A stretch of DNA of 63,269 nucleotides, from positions 1 to 63,269 of the forward strand of contig JAURFP010000004.1 in assembly GCA_030834275.1 (NCBI GenBank). The letters are read 5' to 3'. Each line of letters begins with the position of its first letter. Position 1 is the first letter of the stretch. This document shows, piece after piece, positions 29,920 to 40,262 of the stretch. The stretch is from Burkholderiales bacterium. Its GTDB lineage: Bacteria; Pseudomonadota; Gammaproteobacteria; Burkholderiales; Eutrophovitaceae. The notes beneath the pieces were generated by a model, which did not search any database, had not been told where the DNA came from, and saw only the letters and a program-made list of their open reading frames with translations. Made by a program: the position numbers and the translations under genes.

Positions 29920-32022
29920 TTAGTCGCCAAAGATCTTATGATCTTCGATCAACTTTAATAAGTGCGGGGACACCACCCAATGCGAACCCAAGGAGCCTGC
30001 GGCGAAGTCTCGAATTCCCTCAGCGACTTTTTCAAGACCAATGGTATTCGCATAAAACATCGGGCCTCCCCTGTATCGAGGAAATCCATAGCCAAACGCA
30101 TAAATCACATCGATGTCCGATGCCCTTTGAGCAATACCCTCACTCAAAATATTTGCACCTTCGTTTACCAGGGCAAACATAAGTCTTTCAACAATTTCTT
30201 GACTTTGAATCTCTCTTCTCTGTATGCCTTTATTTGCTGAATGAGCAATGACAATTGCATTTACTTCCTCATTCACCAGCGGAGTACGGCTGCCGTTCTC
30301 GTACTTGTAATATCCCTGGCCTGTTTTTTGCCCAAACCATCCTCTCTCGCATATTTCATCTGGAATGCTCACGTAACGCTGATCAGGATGTCTAGTTTTT
30401 GACTTTCTTTTTCTAATAGCCCAACCAATATCCAAGCCCGCTAGATCACCCATCCGAAAAGGCCCCATGGCAAAACCAAACGACTCGATCGCTTTATCCA
30501 CCTCATGAGGAAGCGCCCCCTCTTCGATGAGATATTCTGCCTCTCGGATGTATCGGTGAATCATTCGGTTGCCAACAAACCCATCACAAACACCAACACA
30601 CACAGGTACTTTCTTAATCCGCTTTCCGATGGCCATCGCGGTAGCTATTACACTGGGTGAAGTTTTCTCTCCACGAACCACCTCAAGTAATTGCATAACA
30701 TTTGCAGGGCTAAAGAAATGCAGGCCAATGACTCTTTCAGGACGACTGGTCACAGCTGCAATTTCATTAATGTCGAGCGTTGAAGTGTTAGTCGCAAGAA
30801 TGGCGTCTCGCTTCGCTATCGAGTCCAAAGAGCTAAACACGGATTTTTTTATTTCCATTTCCTCAAAAACAGCCTCGATAATGAGATCTGCTTCGGCCAC
30901 ATCTTCCAACTTCGTTGAGCCTCTTATTAAACCAATTCTCTTGTCGCGTATTTCGCTCGAAAGCTTTCCCTTGGAGACTGTCGCATCATAATTTCTTTTT
31001 ATGGTTTCAAGCCCACGCGTCAGATTGTGGTCATCAGTATCAATGATGACAACGGGAATACCAGCATTAGCGAAACTCATCGTGATGCCGGTCCCCATCG
31101 TTCCAGAACCCACAACTGCAACCGCATTCACAGCTAACTGGGACTCGTTTTTTGCAACACCAGAGACTTTATTAGCCTGCCGCTCAGAAAAGAATAAATG
31201 ACGGAGCGATTTTGATTCATTAGAAACAACTAATTTTTCAAACTCTTCACGCTCAACTTTCAAACCATCCGAAAAAGGAAGGGTAAGCGCGGCCTTTACG
31301 CACTCGACAATTGCCATTGGCGCTGGATAACCGCGCCACCGAGATGCAATATCTTCCCTTGCTTTCCCAATAAATTCGTCAACACTTTCGCTCATCGAGA
31401 CTTCTAATTGGCTCGCGCGTTTAATGGGTTTTCCCTCTTTGATTATTCGTCTCGACCACCTAAGTGCCTCATCATATAAATCACCCTCTACGAGGTGCTC
31501 TACTATTCCCAAATCGAATGCATTTTTCGCCCCGATAAAATCACCATTAACCATTAGAGGTAACGCACGCTGGGGGCCAATAATGCGAGGCAATCGTTGC
31601 GTGCCACCTGCGCCAGGAAGAATTCCCAACTTAACCTCCGGAAGAGCGAGAACCGCATCAGCACTCGCAATTCGGTAATGACACGTCAGCGCCAGCTCAA
31701 GCCCACCACCCATTGTTGGTCCCGAGATCGCTGCAATAATCGGTTTTGTGACCGTATCCATATAGGCCAACAAGTCACGCAGAGTCGCTAGGTCAGGATC
31801 TTTAGGTTTACCAAATTCAGAAATATCTGCGCCACCAGAAAAATTCTTTCCAGCACCGAGGAGCAAAAAACCGCTAACTGAGGGGTCATGCTCACCCTCT
31901 TTAATAGAATCGAGAATCCCTTGAATCACGCCCTTATTAACAGACAGCGCATTTACCGGTGGATTATCAATTTTTATCGCTCCAATATTTCCCTTGACCT
32001 CATAGTGAATCAATTCAGTCAT
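29920..32022 (-). CDS. Bifunctional enoyl-CoA hydratase / 3-hydroxyacyl-CoA dehydrogenase (FadB/FadJ-type)
   Basis: N-terminal crotonase 'GGADISEFG', 'GGGLELALTCHYRIA'; C-terminal 'VVGSGTMGTGITMSFANAGIPVVIIDTD', 'GLHFFSPANVMQLLEVV'. Confidence 0.93.
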   Translation of the reverse strand: MTELIHYEVKGNIGAIKIDNPPVNALSVNKGVIQGILDSIKEGEHDPSVSGFLLLGAGKNFSGGADISEFGKPKDPDLATLRDLLAYMDTVTKPIIAAISGPTMGGGLELALTCHYRIASADAVLALPEVKLGILPGAGGTQRLPRIIGPQRALPLMVNGDFIGAKNAFDLGIVEHLVEGDLYDEALRWSRRIIKEGKPIKRASQLEVSMSESVDEFIGKAREDIASRWRGYPAPMAIVECVKAALTLPFSDGLKVEREEFEKLVVSNESKSLRHLFFSERQANKVSGVAKNESQLAVNAVAVVGSGTMGTGITMSFANAGIPVVIIDTDDHNLTRGLETIKRNYDATVSKGKLSSEIRDKRIGLIRGSTKLEDVAEADLIIEAVFEEMEIKKSVFSSLDSIAKRDAILATNTSTLDINEIAAVTSRPERVIGLHFFSPANVMQLLEVVRGEKTSPSVIATAMAIGKRIKKVPVCVGVCDGFVGNRMIHRYIREAEYLIEEGALPHEVDKAIESFGFAMGPFRMGDLAGLDIGWAIRKRKSKTRHPDQRYVSIPDEICERGWFGQKTGQGYYKYENGSRTPLVNEEVNAIVIAHSANKGIQRREIQSQEIVERLMFALVNEGANILSEGIAQRASDIDVIYAFGYGFPRYRGGPMFYANTIGLEKVAEGIRDFAAGSLGSHWVVSPHLLKLIEDHKIFGD

Positions 32023-32060
32023 TTCTAGTTTCCTTAATTTACGATTTTTTTGAGGGGGCT

Positions 32061-32768
32061 CTAAACTTCAAGCCACTCTTGGCGAACCGTAGCATTTGCA
32101 TCGAGCTCCTCGGGAGTGCCATGAAAAACAATGTTACCGTGGCCCATCACATAGACCCGGTTGGAAATTTTTAAGGCGATCGTCAACTTTTGCTCGACCA
32201 GCAATATAGAAATCCCACGACTCGAAATCTCCTCAAAAAGACCAGCCATTTGCTCTACAATTTTTGGCGCTAACCCCTCGGTTGGCTCATCGATCATGAT
32301 CAAATCTGGATCCCCCATCAAAGTACGACAAAGAGTCAGCATTTGTTGTTCGCCACCCGACAGTACACCGGCTGGCGCGTTGACACGCTCCTCAAGCCTC
32401 GGGAATAAGTTGTACATGTCACGCTCAGACCACCGGCTTGATGCTCTTCCACTTTTGATACCCAGTAATAAATTTTGCCTAACCGTTAAATCAGGGAAGA
32501 TTTCTCGATTCTCTGGAACATAACCCAGCCCCCTACGAGATATTTGGTAAGTTGGTAGCGATTCAATTGCCTCCCCCTTAAACTGAATCGACCCACTCCG
32601 GATAACCTGTCCCATAATTGCCTTGATCATTGTGGAGCGTCCAACCCCATTTCTGCCAAGTAGACTAACAATTTCTCCAGAACCGACACTGAGGTCCACA
32701 CCATTCAAGATGTGGCTCTTGTCGTAATAAGCGTGTAGTCCCGAAACCACTAAAATTGGATCAGTCAC
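32061..32768 (-). CDS. livF: Branched-chain amino acid-type ABC transporter ATP-binding protein (LivF)
   Basis: 'VSLLGRNGVGRSTMIKAIMG' Walker A, 'LSGGEQQMLTLCRTLMGDPDLIMIDEPTEGLAP'. Confidence 0.92.
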   Translation of the reverse strand: MTDPILVVSGLHAYYDKSHILNGVDLSVGSGEIVSLLGRNGVGRSTMIKAIMGQVIRSGSIQFKGEAIESLPTYQISRRGLGYVPENREIFPDLTVRQNLLLGIKSGRASSRWSERDMYNLFPRLEERVNAPAGVLSGGEQQMLTLCRTLMGDPDLIMIDEPTEGLAPKIVEQMAGLFEEISSRGISILLVEQKLTIALKISNRVYVMGHGNIVFHGTPEELDANATVRQEWLEV

Positions 32769-33530
32769 TTAATGCACACCTTCTTGCGTACCGAGGTACG
32801 CATCCTTAACCAATTGATTAGATCTAATTTCACTTGGGCTACCAGTCGCGATAATTTCCCCATAAACTAAAACCGATATCCGGTCGGCCAAATCAAATAC
32901 AACCCCCATATCGTGCTCAACCATAAGCAATGTCTTTTGCGTGGTAACTTTGGATATTAGCTCCACAGCCGCGTTTGTTTCCGCGCGACTCATCCCGGCC
33001 GTTGGCTCATCAAGAAGTATCACGTCTGAGCCTGACGCTATCGTGATTCCGATCTCTAGAGCGCGCTGCTCTGCATAAGTCAATTCACCTGCTAACTTCT
33101 CTCCTCGATCTCCCAAACCAATCAGTTCGATGATCTCATCCGCTCGCTCGCGTACACTTCGAATCGTAGATATACGCCTGAACAAGGAATATCGATATCC
33201 TAAAGACCAAAGCGTTGCACAACGAATGTTCTCGTAGACACTCATTTTCGGGAATATATTGGTGATCTGAAAACTTCTCGACAATCCAGATCTATTAATA
33301 TTCTGCGGATCTAAATTAGTAATATCCTGACCTTTCAACTCTATCCGGCCTGCTGATAATCCATATCGACCGCTTATCAAATTAAAAAGAGTGGATTTTC
33401 CTGCGCCATTGGGCCCAATAATTGCGTGCCTCTCACCCTCGAAGATATCGAGAGATACCCCATTAATTATGGAGGTGCTACCAAAGCTTTTACGAACCTC
33501 GCTAAGTCTCAAAGAAACGTTTTGGTTCAC
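32769..33530 (-). CDS. livG: Branched-chain amino acid-type ABC transporter ATP-binding protein (LivG)
   Basis: 'AIIGPNGAGKSTLFNLISGRY', 'ELTYAEQRALEIGITIASGSDVILLDEPTAGMS'. Confidence 0.92.
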   Translation of the reverse strand: MNQNVSLRLSEVRKSFGSTSIINGVSLDIFEGERHAIIGPNGAGKSTLFNLISGRYGLSAGRIELKGQDITNLDPQNINRSGLSRSFQITNIFPKMSVYENIRCATLWSLGYRYSLFRRISTIRSVRERADEIIELIGLGDRGEKLAGELTYAEQRALEIGITIASGSDVILLDEPTAGMSRAETNAAVELISKVTTQKTLLMVEHDMGVVFDLADRISVLVYGEIIATGSPSEIRSNQLVKDAYLGTQEGVH

Positions 33531-34750
33531 ACGAAACCTCTCTTCCTGAGCTCAAGGTCGAGAGATGCCCAAACACTCTTCACACGTCTTTGAGCGAATC
33601 TAAAAACAACAAGACCGACAACAATTAATACCAGCGACGAGGACCACGAAACCAACGCACTCATCCCCAGTATCGCGCCGCCTCGATATAAAATTTCAAT
33701 CACCGCTATCGTGCCGACGATCAAAGGTGCAGACGCGAGAAAAATAATTAAATAACTCGACGCCAAAGATTTGAATAAACGAGCTTTAATGACCGGCGCA
33801 TGCACCGCCAAGATGTTCGCGATTCCACCAGGGGAGTACAAAATAATTATCAAAAAGAAAAGCCCAAAATAAAGCAACCACGCCTGGGTGTAAGTCGAAA
33901 GCGCTGATTGAAGCAACGTGACTAACACCGCCCCAATTATTGGACCCCAAAAATGATTAATCCCGCCAATGAACGCCATGAGTACTACATTTCCCGACGC
34001 CATCAAACCAAGCGCCTCCGCGGTTATGATCTCATAGTTGACTGTTGCAAGCGCCCCCGCAACGCCAGCAAAAAATCCCGATAACGTCATCATCAGCCAA
34101 CGCACCCTCACCGGGTTATAGCCAATAAACTTGACCCGCTCTGGGTTATCTCTAACGGCATTCGCAAGCCTCCCAAGCGGAGTTCGAGTAATTGCATACA
34201 TACCCATCATCGATATTAAACACCACCCTGCAATCAGGTAGAAAACTTGGATCTGTGGGCCGTAAGAAATCCCAGCTACTACACCACCGGCCGTTCGGTT
34301 CGTTACGATTCCGCCTTCCCCACCAAAGAATGTGGTAAACATTAGCGCGCTCGCTGCCACCATTTCAGCAATCCCGAGCGAGATCATCGCGAATGGCGTT
34401 CCCGCCCTCCTTGTCGTGACAAACCCCAAAACCAAAGCGAAAAGAAGTCCCGTGATACCTCCCACAATCGGCACAAATGTAATCGGAAACCAAAAGGCGC
34501 CCTGATCAATAAAATTTACGATATGAGCTGTGACGAAAGCTCCAAGTCCGAAATACACGGCGTGCCCAAAAGATAGCAAGCCGGTTTGACCGAGCAGCAT
34601 GTTGTAGGAAAGTACAAATATGATGGCGATCCCCATCTGGGAGAGCATCGAGAGAGAGAAACCACCGTCGAAAACCATCGGGAGTAGAACGAAAGAAAGC
34701 GCCACCAATGCCCAAAAGATAATTCTCTTTTTTGAAAACACACGAGCCAT
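33527..34750 (-). CDS. livM: Branched-chain amino acid-type ABC permease (LivM)
   Basis: 'LGQTGLLSFGHAVYFGLGAF', 'RTPLGRLANAVRDNPERVKFIGYN'. Confidence 0.92.
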   Translation of the reverse strand: MARVFSKKRIIFWALVALSFVLLPMVFDGGFSLSMLSQMGIAIIFVLSYNMLLGQTGLLSFGHAVYFGLGAFVTAHIVNFIDQGAFWFPITFVPIVGGITGLLFALVLGFVTTRRAGTPFAMISLGIAEMVAASALMFTTFFGGEGGIVTNRTAGGVVAGISYGPQIQVFYLIAGWCLISMMGMYAITRTPLGRLANAVRDNPERVKFIGYNPVRVRWLMMTLSGFFAGVAGALATVNYEIITAEALGLMASGNVVLMAFIGGINHFWGPIIGAVLVTLLQSALSTYTQAWLLYFGLFFLIIILYSPGGIANILAVHAPVIKARLFKSLASSYLIIFLASAPLIVGTIAVIEILYRGGAILGMSALVSWSSSLVLIVVGLVVFRFAQRRVKSVWASLDLELRKRGFV

Positions 34751-34751
34751 T

Positions 34752-35699
34752 TTAAGTCTCCCGGTTTCCCATCAGCCCACGCGGTCTAACGATTAACATC
34801 AATACCATTAGCAAATAAGGCAGTACCGGGGCCGTTTGTGAAATTGTGATCGAGAGGCCAGAGTGCCAGAAGGAATCTTCCGAAATCGATAAACCAAAAA
34901 GATTAAGAAAATCAAGTAAAGATAAATTAAGCGCAACCGAAAACGTTTGTATCGCACCAATAATCAGCGACGCTATGAAGGCTCCAACAAGCGATCCCAT
35001 ACCACCAAAAACCACCACGACAAAAACGATAGATCCCACAGCAAATGCCATACCAGGTTCGGTGATGAACATATTTCCACCCAAGACTCCAGCGAGCCCC
35101 GCCAACGCACAACCCCCAGCAAATACGAACATGAATACGCGCGGCACATTGTGGCCAAGTGCCTCAACCATACTCGGATGAGTCAGAGACGCTTGCACGA
35201 TGAGTCCCACACGGGTTCGAGTCAGCAAGAGATAGAGCGTGATGAGCATCACCACAGACACCAGCATCATAAACGCACGGTACGCGGGGTACTGTGTTGT
35301 GAAAAGCGTAAATAATGTGAAGTCAAGTCTCTCCGGGATACGATAATTCACCGGCGCTCGTCCCCATACCAAGTGAACGACTTCCTCGATAACGTAAGCT
35401 AATCCAAAGGTAAAAAGTAGTTCTGCAACATGTCCAAATCGGTGGACTGCACGCAAACCGAAACGCTCGGTGAACGCACCAATTACACCCACAACTAGAG
35501 GAGCTAAGAACAAAGCAATCCAAAAACCAGTGTAAGCGCCGATCTGATAAGCAAAGTAAGCGCCGAGCATATAGAAGCTCGCATGCGCAAAATTCAAAAC
35601 CCCCATCATGCTGAATATCAGAGTCAATCCTGATGACAACATGAAGAGTAACAATCCGTAGGACAGACTGTTTAAAAGCGTGACAAGAAAGAACTCCAA
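34752..35699 (-). CDS. livH: Branched-chain amino acid-type ABC permease (LivH)
   Basis: 'LSSGLTLIFSMMGVLNFAHASFYMLGAYFAY', 'FGGMGSLVGAFIASLIIG'. Confidence 0.92.
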   Translation of the reverse strand: MEFFLVTLLNSLSYGLLLFMLSSGLTLIFSMMGVLNFAHASFYMLGAYFAYQIGAYTGFWIALFLAPLVVGVIGAFTERFGLRAVHRFGHVAELLFTFGLAYVIEEVVHLVWGRAPVNYRIPERLDFTLFTLFTTQYPAYRAFMMLVSVVMLITLYLLLTRTRVGLIVQASLTHPSMVEALGHNVPRVFMFVFAGGCALAGLAGVLGGNMFITEPGMAFAVGSIVFVVVVFGGMGSLVGAFIASLIIGAIQTFSVALNLSLLDFLNLFGLSISEDSFWHSGLSITISQTAPVLPYLLMVLMLIVRPRGLMGNRET

Positions 35700-35766
35700 G
35701 ATATCTCCGTTGATTAAAAACTAAACTTATCCCAGAGCATATCAAGAGTCAGGGAATAAAGTTCAC

Positions 35767-35787
35767 AGCATGCATGCGCAGCATGCT
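35767..35787. promoter_or_regulatory. Candidate operator: AGCATGC repeats in the livH / acyl-CoA ligase divergent region
   Basis: agcatgcatgcgcagcatgct: AGCATGC at 35767 and 35780 (13-nt period), imperfect palindrome. Confidence 0.4.
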
Positions 35788-35891
35788 TCATTATAAACAC
35801 ACTCTCTCAATTCCGAGGGGCTGGAATATTTCGTGCCATAATGATCTGGAAACAATCAGACCTCTTTAACAAACCTCAAAAGGAATCGTGA

Positions 35892-37529
35892 ATGATGTTC
35901 GGCCAGATGATGGAGTTTCCCCTTCTCATTTCTACGATGCTGACCCACGCGGAGAGATATACCGGTGAAGCGGAAATAGTCAGCCGGATGGTAGATGGGA
36001 GCCTACATCGATACACCTATCGTGATGCGCACAAAAGAACGAAGCAACTCGCAAATGCATTAGTTAAGCTGGGCGTGAATCAGGGCGATCGAATAGGAAC
36101 TCTTGCTTGGAATACGCACCGCCATTTTGAGGCCTATTTCGGAATAGCGGGGATAGGCGCTATCAGTCATACGGTTAATCCAAGACTATTCCCAGAGCAA
36201 ATTTCCTACATTATCAACCACGCTAGTGACCGATTTTTATTTGTAGATGAAACATTTGTACCCACTCTTGAGGCTATTGGTGATCAATTGACATCCGTCG
36301 AGAAAATTTTCGTGTTAACAGCGAATGAAAATTTCTCCACAAAATTAAAAAATTGGGAGCCTTACGAATCTCTAATCAAAAATGAAAGTACTGAATTTGA
36401 ATGGCCTCAGTTTGACGAGCGTAGTGCATCTTCGCTGTGCTACACATCCGGAACAACTGGCAACCCGAAAGGGGTGCTCTACAGTCACCGATCGACACTT
36501 CTACATGCGTACACAGCAGCAATGCCAGATGGTTTGGGCGTTTCTAATCGAGATGTCGTTCTGCCAGTCGTGCCGATGTTCCATGTAAATGCTTGGGGGC
36601 TACCGTATATTTGCTCCATGATGGGAGCGAAAATAGTATTTCCTGGGCCATTTATGGATGGCGCAAGTATTTGCCAACTCATCAATGATGAGAAGGCTAC
36701 GCTCTCAGCTGGCGTGCCAACAATATGGTCTGGGGTACTGAATTATCTGGATGAGAAAAAATTATCGATACCCTCTTTGAAGCGCGTAGTGATAGGTGGC
36801 TCTGCCTGCCCTGAGGCAATGATTCGAACGTTTCTTAAAAAACATCAAGTAGATGTTGTCCAGGGTTGGGGGATGACTGAGCTGAGCCCATTGGGGACGA
36901 TGAATACGCTCAAAGCAAATCAGACCTCCCTCACCGATGATGAGAAAATCAAATTAAAAGCCAAACAAGGGAGAGTGCTTTTTGGGATCGATATGAAAAT
37001 TATCGACGAAACTGGAGACGAGCTTCCGTGGGATGGAAAAGCGTTTGGAGACCTTTTGGTTCGCGGCCCCAATGTACTAAGCAACTACTTTCAAAATGAA
37101 GATCCAATCTTAATCAAGGATAAAAATAATCAGGAATGGTTTGCGACTGGAGATGTTGCAACCATTGATCCTGACGGGTTTATGCATATCACCGATAGAT
37201 CAAAAGATGTCATTAAATCTGGCGGAGAATGGATTAGCTCGATTGAGCTCGAAAACACAGCGGTCGCGCACCCGGACGTATTAGAGGCAGCCGTAATAGC
37301 TGCATACCACCCAAAGTGGGAAGAACGACCTTTGTTGATTGTGGTTAAGAAATCTGGCACGAACCTTCAAAAGGATGAACTTCTCAACTTTTTTGATGGC
37401 AAGGTCGCAAAATGGTGGATGCCAGATGATGTCGTTTTTATCGACGAAATTCCTCACACCGCCACGGGAAAAATTCTCAAAACAAAACTGAGAGAGGACT
37501 TTCGAGATTACAAACTACCCGAAAAGTAG
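35892..37529 (+). CDS. Long-chain fatty-acid-CoA ligase-type AMP-binding protein
   Basis: 'LCYTSGTTGNPKGVLYSHRSTLLHAY', 'QGWGMTELSPLG', 'ITDRSKDVIKSGGEWISSIELE', 'PHTATGKILKTKLRE'. Confidence 0.93.
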   Translation: MMFGQMMEFPLLISTMLTHAERYTGEAEIVSRMVDGSLHRYTYRDAHKRTKQLANALVKLGVNQGDRIGTLAWNTHRHFEAYFGIAGIGAISHTVNPRLFPEQISYIINHASDRFLFVDETFVPTLEAIGDQLTSVEKIFVLTANENFSTKLKNWEPYESLIKNESTEFEWPQFDERSASSLCYTSGTTGNPKGVLYSHRSTLLHAYTAAMPDGLGVSNRDVVLPVVPMFHVNAWGLPYICSMMGAKIVFPGPFMDGASICQLINDEKATLSAGVPTIWSGVLNYLDEKKLSIPSLKRVVIGGSACPEAMIRTFLKKHQVDVVQGWGMTELSPLGTMNTLKANQTSLTDDEKIKLKAKQGRVLFGIDMKIIDETGDELPWDGKAFGDLLVRGPNVLSNYFQNEDPILIKDKNNQEWFATGDVATIDPDGFMHITDRSKDVIKSGGEWISSIELENTAVAHPDVLEAAVIAAYHPKWEERPLLIVVKKSGTNLQKDELLNFFDGKVAKWWMPDDVVFIDEIPHTATGKILKTKLREDFRDYKLPEK

Positions 37530-37535
37530 AATCGA

Positions 37536-38498
37536 TTAGTAACCCCGTTCCCTATCTACAACTCCATTAGGAGATTGCCTGGACTCGATCAGACAGATAT
37601 TCGAGATAATTTGATCAGAAGCCTCTTCCGCAAGGGTAACCCCTGAGATATGAGGGGTAATCAAAACGCTTTCTCTTTTCCAAAATGAACTTTTAGGTGA
37701 GAGCGGTTCACTCGCAAAAACATCAAGCATCGCCCCCGCTAACCGTCCGGAGTCAATTGCTTTTTCTAGATCCGACTCAATAACGTGTCCCCCGCGACCA
37801 AGATTTATAAAGTAGCTACCTGGCCGCATCCTGCTGAAGAATCGCTCGTCGCAGAGTCCCCGCGTTTCGGCCGTGAGTGGTAATACATTTATAACCAACT
37901 GCGAGGATGCAAGAAAATCATCAAGTTCAGTCATACCAACATAGACTTCTGTATCAACATTGGACTTCGAGGAATTCGCCCAGCCAATCACAGGAAAACC
38001 GAGATTCTCCAGGTCAGTTGCTATGACACGTCCAATCGTACCGAACCCAAGCACACCGACCGTAAAACTATTAGCGAGAGTAACCGGTAGTGGCGACCAT
38101 TTTTCTTGTGCCTGCAATCTCCTGTATTCAAAAAACTGTCGTTGAAAATGCAGCACTCCGTAAATCGCGTAATGCGACATTTGCCTTGCAAGGCCGGCAT
38201 CCAACAGTCTAACAATTGGAATGTCCGCTGGAATAGAATTATCGGCGAGTAACGAGTCCACTCCAGCTCCAAGCGAAAATATTGCTTTGATATTGACGAG
38301 GGATTTAAAACAATCTCGAGGGGGATTCCATACGACTGCGTATTCGACGTCTGAGGGATCTTTAATTTCTGGCCAACACTCGACCCGAAACTGCGGAAGC
38401 CCTCTCTCTAATAGGCCTCTCCACTTTCTAGGATCATCAAACTCACTAAAAAAGAGTATCGACTTCCTCAAATGCTCCCCCGCAATAGGTTCAGTCAA
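37536..38498 (-). CDS. ghrA: Glyoxylate/hydroxypyruvate reductase A (D-2-hydroxyacid dehydrogenase)
   Basis: 'TVGVLGFGTIGRVIATDLENLGFPVIGWANS', 'INLGRGGHVIESDLEKAIDSGRLAGAMLDVFASEPL'. Confidence 0.88.
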   Translation of the reverse strand: MTEPIAGEHLRKSILFFSEFDDPRKWRGLLERGLPQFRVECWPEIKDPSDVEYAVVWNPPRDCFKSLVNIKAIFSLGAGVDSLLADNSIPADIPIVRLLDAGLARQMSHYAIYGVLHFQRQFFEYRRLQAQEKWSPLPVTLANSFTVGVLGFGTIGRVIATDLENLGFPVIGWANSSKSNVDTEVYVGMTELDDFLASSQLVINVLPLTAETRGLCDERFFSRMRPGSYFINLGRGGHVIESDLEKAIDSGRLAGAMLDVFASEPLSPKSSFWKRESVLITPHISGVTLAEEASDQIISNICLIESRQSPNGVVDRERGY

Positions 38499-39324
38499 TA
38501 TTAATTTCCAAATTATCGATTAGACGTGTCGCCCCAAGCTTCGCAGCACCCAATACCACTAATTTTTTCTCATCGAGACTAGGCCTTGCCAACCCTTTCT
38601 GCGCCCTAATCACTACATAGTCGACATTCCAACCATGCCGCGCCAGGAGTGAGCCTGCAAGATACTCCATCGCGACATATTTTCTATCGCCGCCCCGGAT
38701 AGCCTCCTCAATTTGTAACATAGCCTGTCTGAGTCTTGGAGCCTCAGCTCGTTCCGACTCAGATAAATATCGATTCCTAGAAGACAACGCAAGTCCGTCA
38801 TCCGCACGCACTGTCTCAGCCGGTATGATCTCAATCGGAAAACTTAGCTGCGCCGTCAATTCCCGAATAATTGCTAATTGTTGATAATCTTTTTTTCCAA
38901 AGACAGCCATTTGTGGCTGAACAGCATTGAAAAGTTTCGTAACAACAGTACAGACACCCCGGAAATGTCCAGGGCGGAAGCGACCCTCGAGTCTATTCGC
39001 AATCTTGGGTGGATCAATGAAAAACGTCTGAGGCTCAGGGTACATTTGAGTTTCATCTGGACAGAACACGATGTCGTTCCCCAAAGCTTTCAACTTTTCG
39101 CAATCATCTTCGAAGGTTCTGGGGTATTTTTCGAAATCCTCGCCTTGTCCGAATTGCAGTCTATTCACGAAGATCGTCGTGACTACAAGTGGCGCGCGCT
39201 CCTTTCCAATCTTAACCAAACTCAAGTGACCATCATGAATATTACCCATCGTCGGTACACAACAGATTTGAGACTCGCCACCAAGGCGAGCTCTCAATTC
39301 TTTTAAGTTACGCACGACTTGCAT
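38491..39324 (-). CDS. panC: Pantothenate synthetase
   Basis: 'VPTMGNIHDGHLSLVKIG', 'FVNRLQFGQGEDFEKYPRT', 'FGKKDYQQLAIIREL', 'SSRNRYLSESER'. Confidence 0.95.
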   Translation of the reverse strand: MQVVRNLKELRARLGGESQICCVPTMGNIHDGHLSLVKIGKERAPLVVTTIFVNRLQFGQGEDFEKYPRTFEDDCEKLKALGNDIVFCPDETQMYPEPQTFFIDPPKIANRLEGRFRPGHFRGVCTVVTKLFNAVQPQMAVFGKKDYQQLAIIRELTAQLSFPIEIIPAETVRADDGLALSSRNRYLSESERAEAPRLRQAMLQIEEAIRGGDRKYVAMEYLAGSLLARHGWNVDYVVIRAQKGLARPSLDEKKLVVLGAAKLGATRLIDNLEINID

Positions 39325-39339
39325 GTCAGATTTAATCTC

Positions 39340-40134
39340 TTAAAAACAGTGCTCGGGAGCAGGAAAGGCGCCGCTTTTCACTTCCTCGACGTACTTCTTA
39401 ACGGCCTCAATAATGCTAGGAGAACCATTCATGAAGTTTTTAACAAACTTTGGTTTCCTTCCTTGATAGATATCAAGCATATCGTATAGGTTTAAGATTT
39501 GTCCGCTACAGTCTGGACCAGCTCCAATGCCAATCGTAGGAATAGTAAGGGACTCTGTTACCCTTCTGCCCACTTCATTCGGAACCAGCTCAAGAACGAG
39601 AAGCGATGCGCCTGCAGCTTCGAGAGCTTTTGCAGACCGCACCAAAGACTCGGCCGCATCTTCTGTTTTTCCCTGAACTTTAAAACCACCCAAGGCGTGT
39701 ACAGACTGTGGAGTAAGCCCAATATGCCCGCAAACTGGGATACCTCTATCGACGATAAACTTGACCGTCTCCGCCATTATTTCTCCACCTTCAAGCTTCA
39801 CCATGTGCGCTCCAGCAGCCATGAGCTCAGCGGCATTGTCAAAGGCTTGCTCGGGACTGCGCTGGTAACTTCCGAAAGGTAGATCTCCCAAGATGAGCGC
39901 ACGATTCGCTCCTTTTGCAGCACAGCGAGTGTGATAAACCATATCCTCCATCGTTACGCCCAACGTCGAATCATCTCCTTGGATAACCATCCCTAATGAA
40001 TCTCCGATAAGAAAAATGTCTACACCTGCCGCATCCAACATGCCGCCGAAACTTGCATCAGTACAGGTTAGCATTGTGATTCGATCCCCCTCGGATCTCA
40101 TTTTTTGAAGGGTTGAGGTCGTTACTCTGGCCAT
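39340..40134 (-). CDS. panB: 3-methyl-2-oxobutanoate hydroxymethyltransferase
   Basis: '[33 protein letters not shown]', '[21 protein letters not shown]'. Confidence 0.96.
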   Translation of the reverse strand: MARVTTSTLQKMRSEGDRITMLTCTDASFGGMLDAAGVDIFLIGDSLGMVIQGDDSTLGVTMEDMVYHTRCAAKGANRALILGDLPFGSYQRSPEQAFDNAAELMAAGAHMVKLEGGEIMAETVKFIVDRGIPVCGHIGLTPQSVHALGGFKVQGKTEDAAESLVRSAKALEAAGASLLVLELVPNEVGRRVTESLTIPTIGIGAGPDCSGQILNLYDMLDIYQGRKPKFVKNFMNGSPSIIEAVKKYVEEVKSGAFPAPEHCF

Positions 40135-40262
40135 ACTTACTCCTTATATAAAAAATCCAACTCTCGACGGTTTATCTCGAGTCGATTACGGTCACTGTTC
40201 GGCCCAATGGTTAAGGACCTTAGTACCCTAGTTTGGTCTGTTTAATTTTTTGTTAACGATTA

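Noticed and set aside
35323-35745. 140-aa alternate-frame ORF over livH
   Set aside because: Same-strand frame shift of livH; Cys/Ser-rich composition typical of spurious frames.
38878-39306. 142-aa ORF antisense to panC
   Set aside because: Fully inside panC, which is unambiguous.
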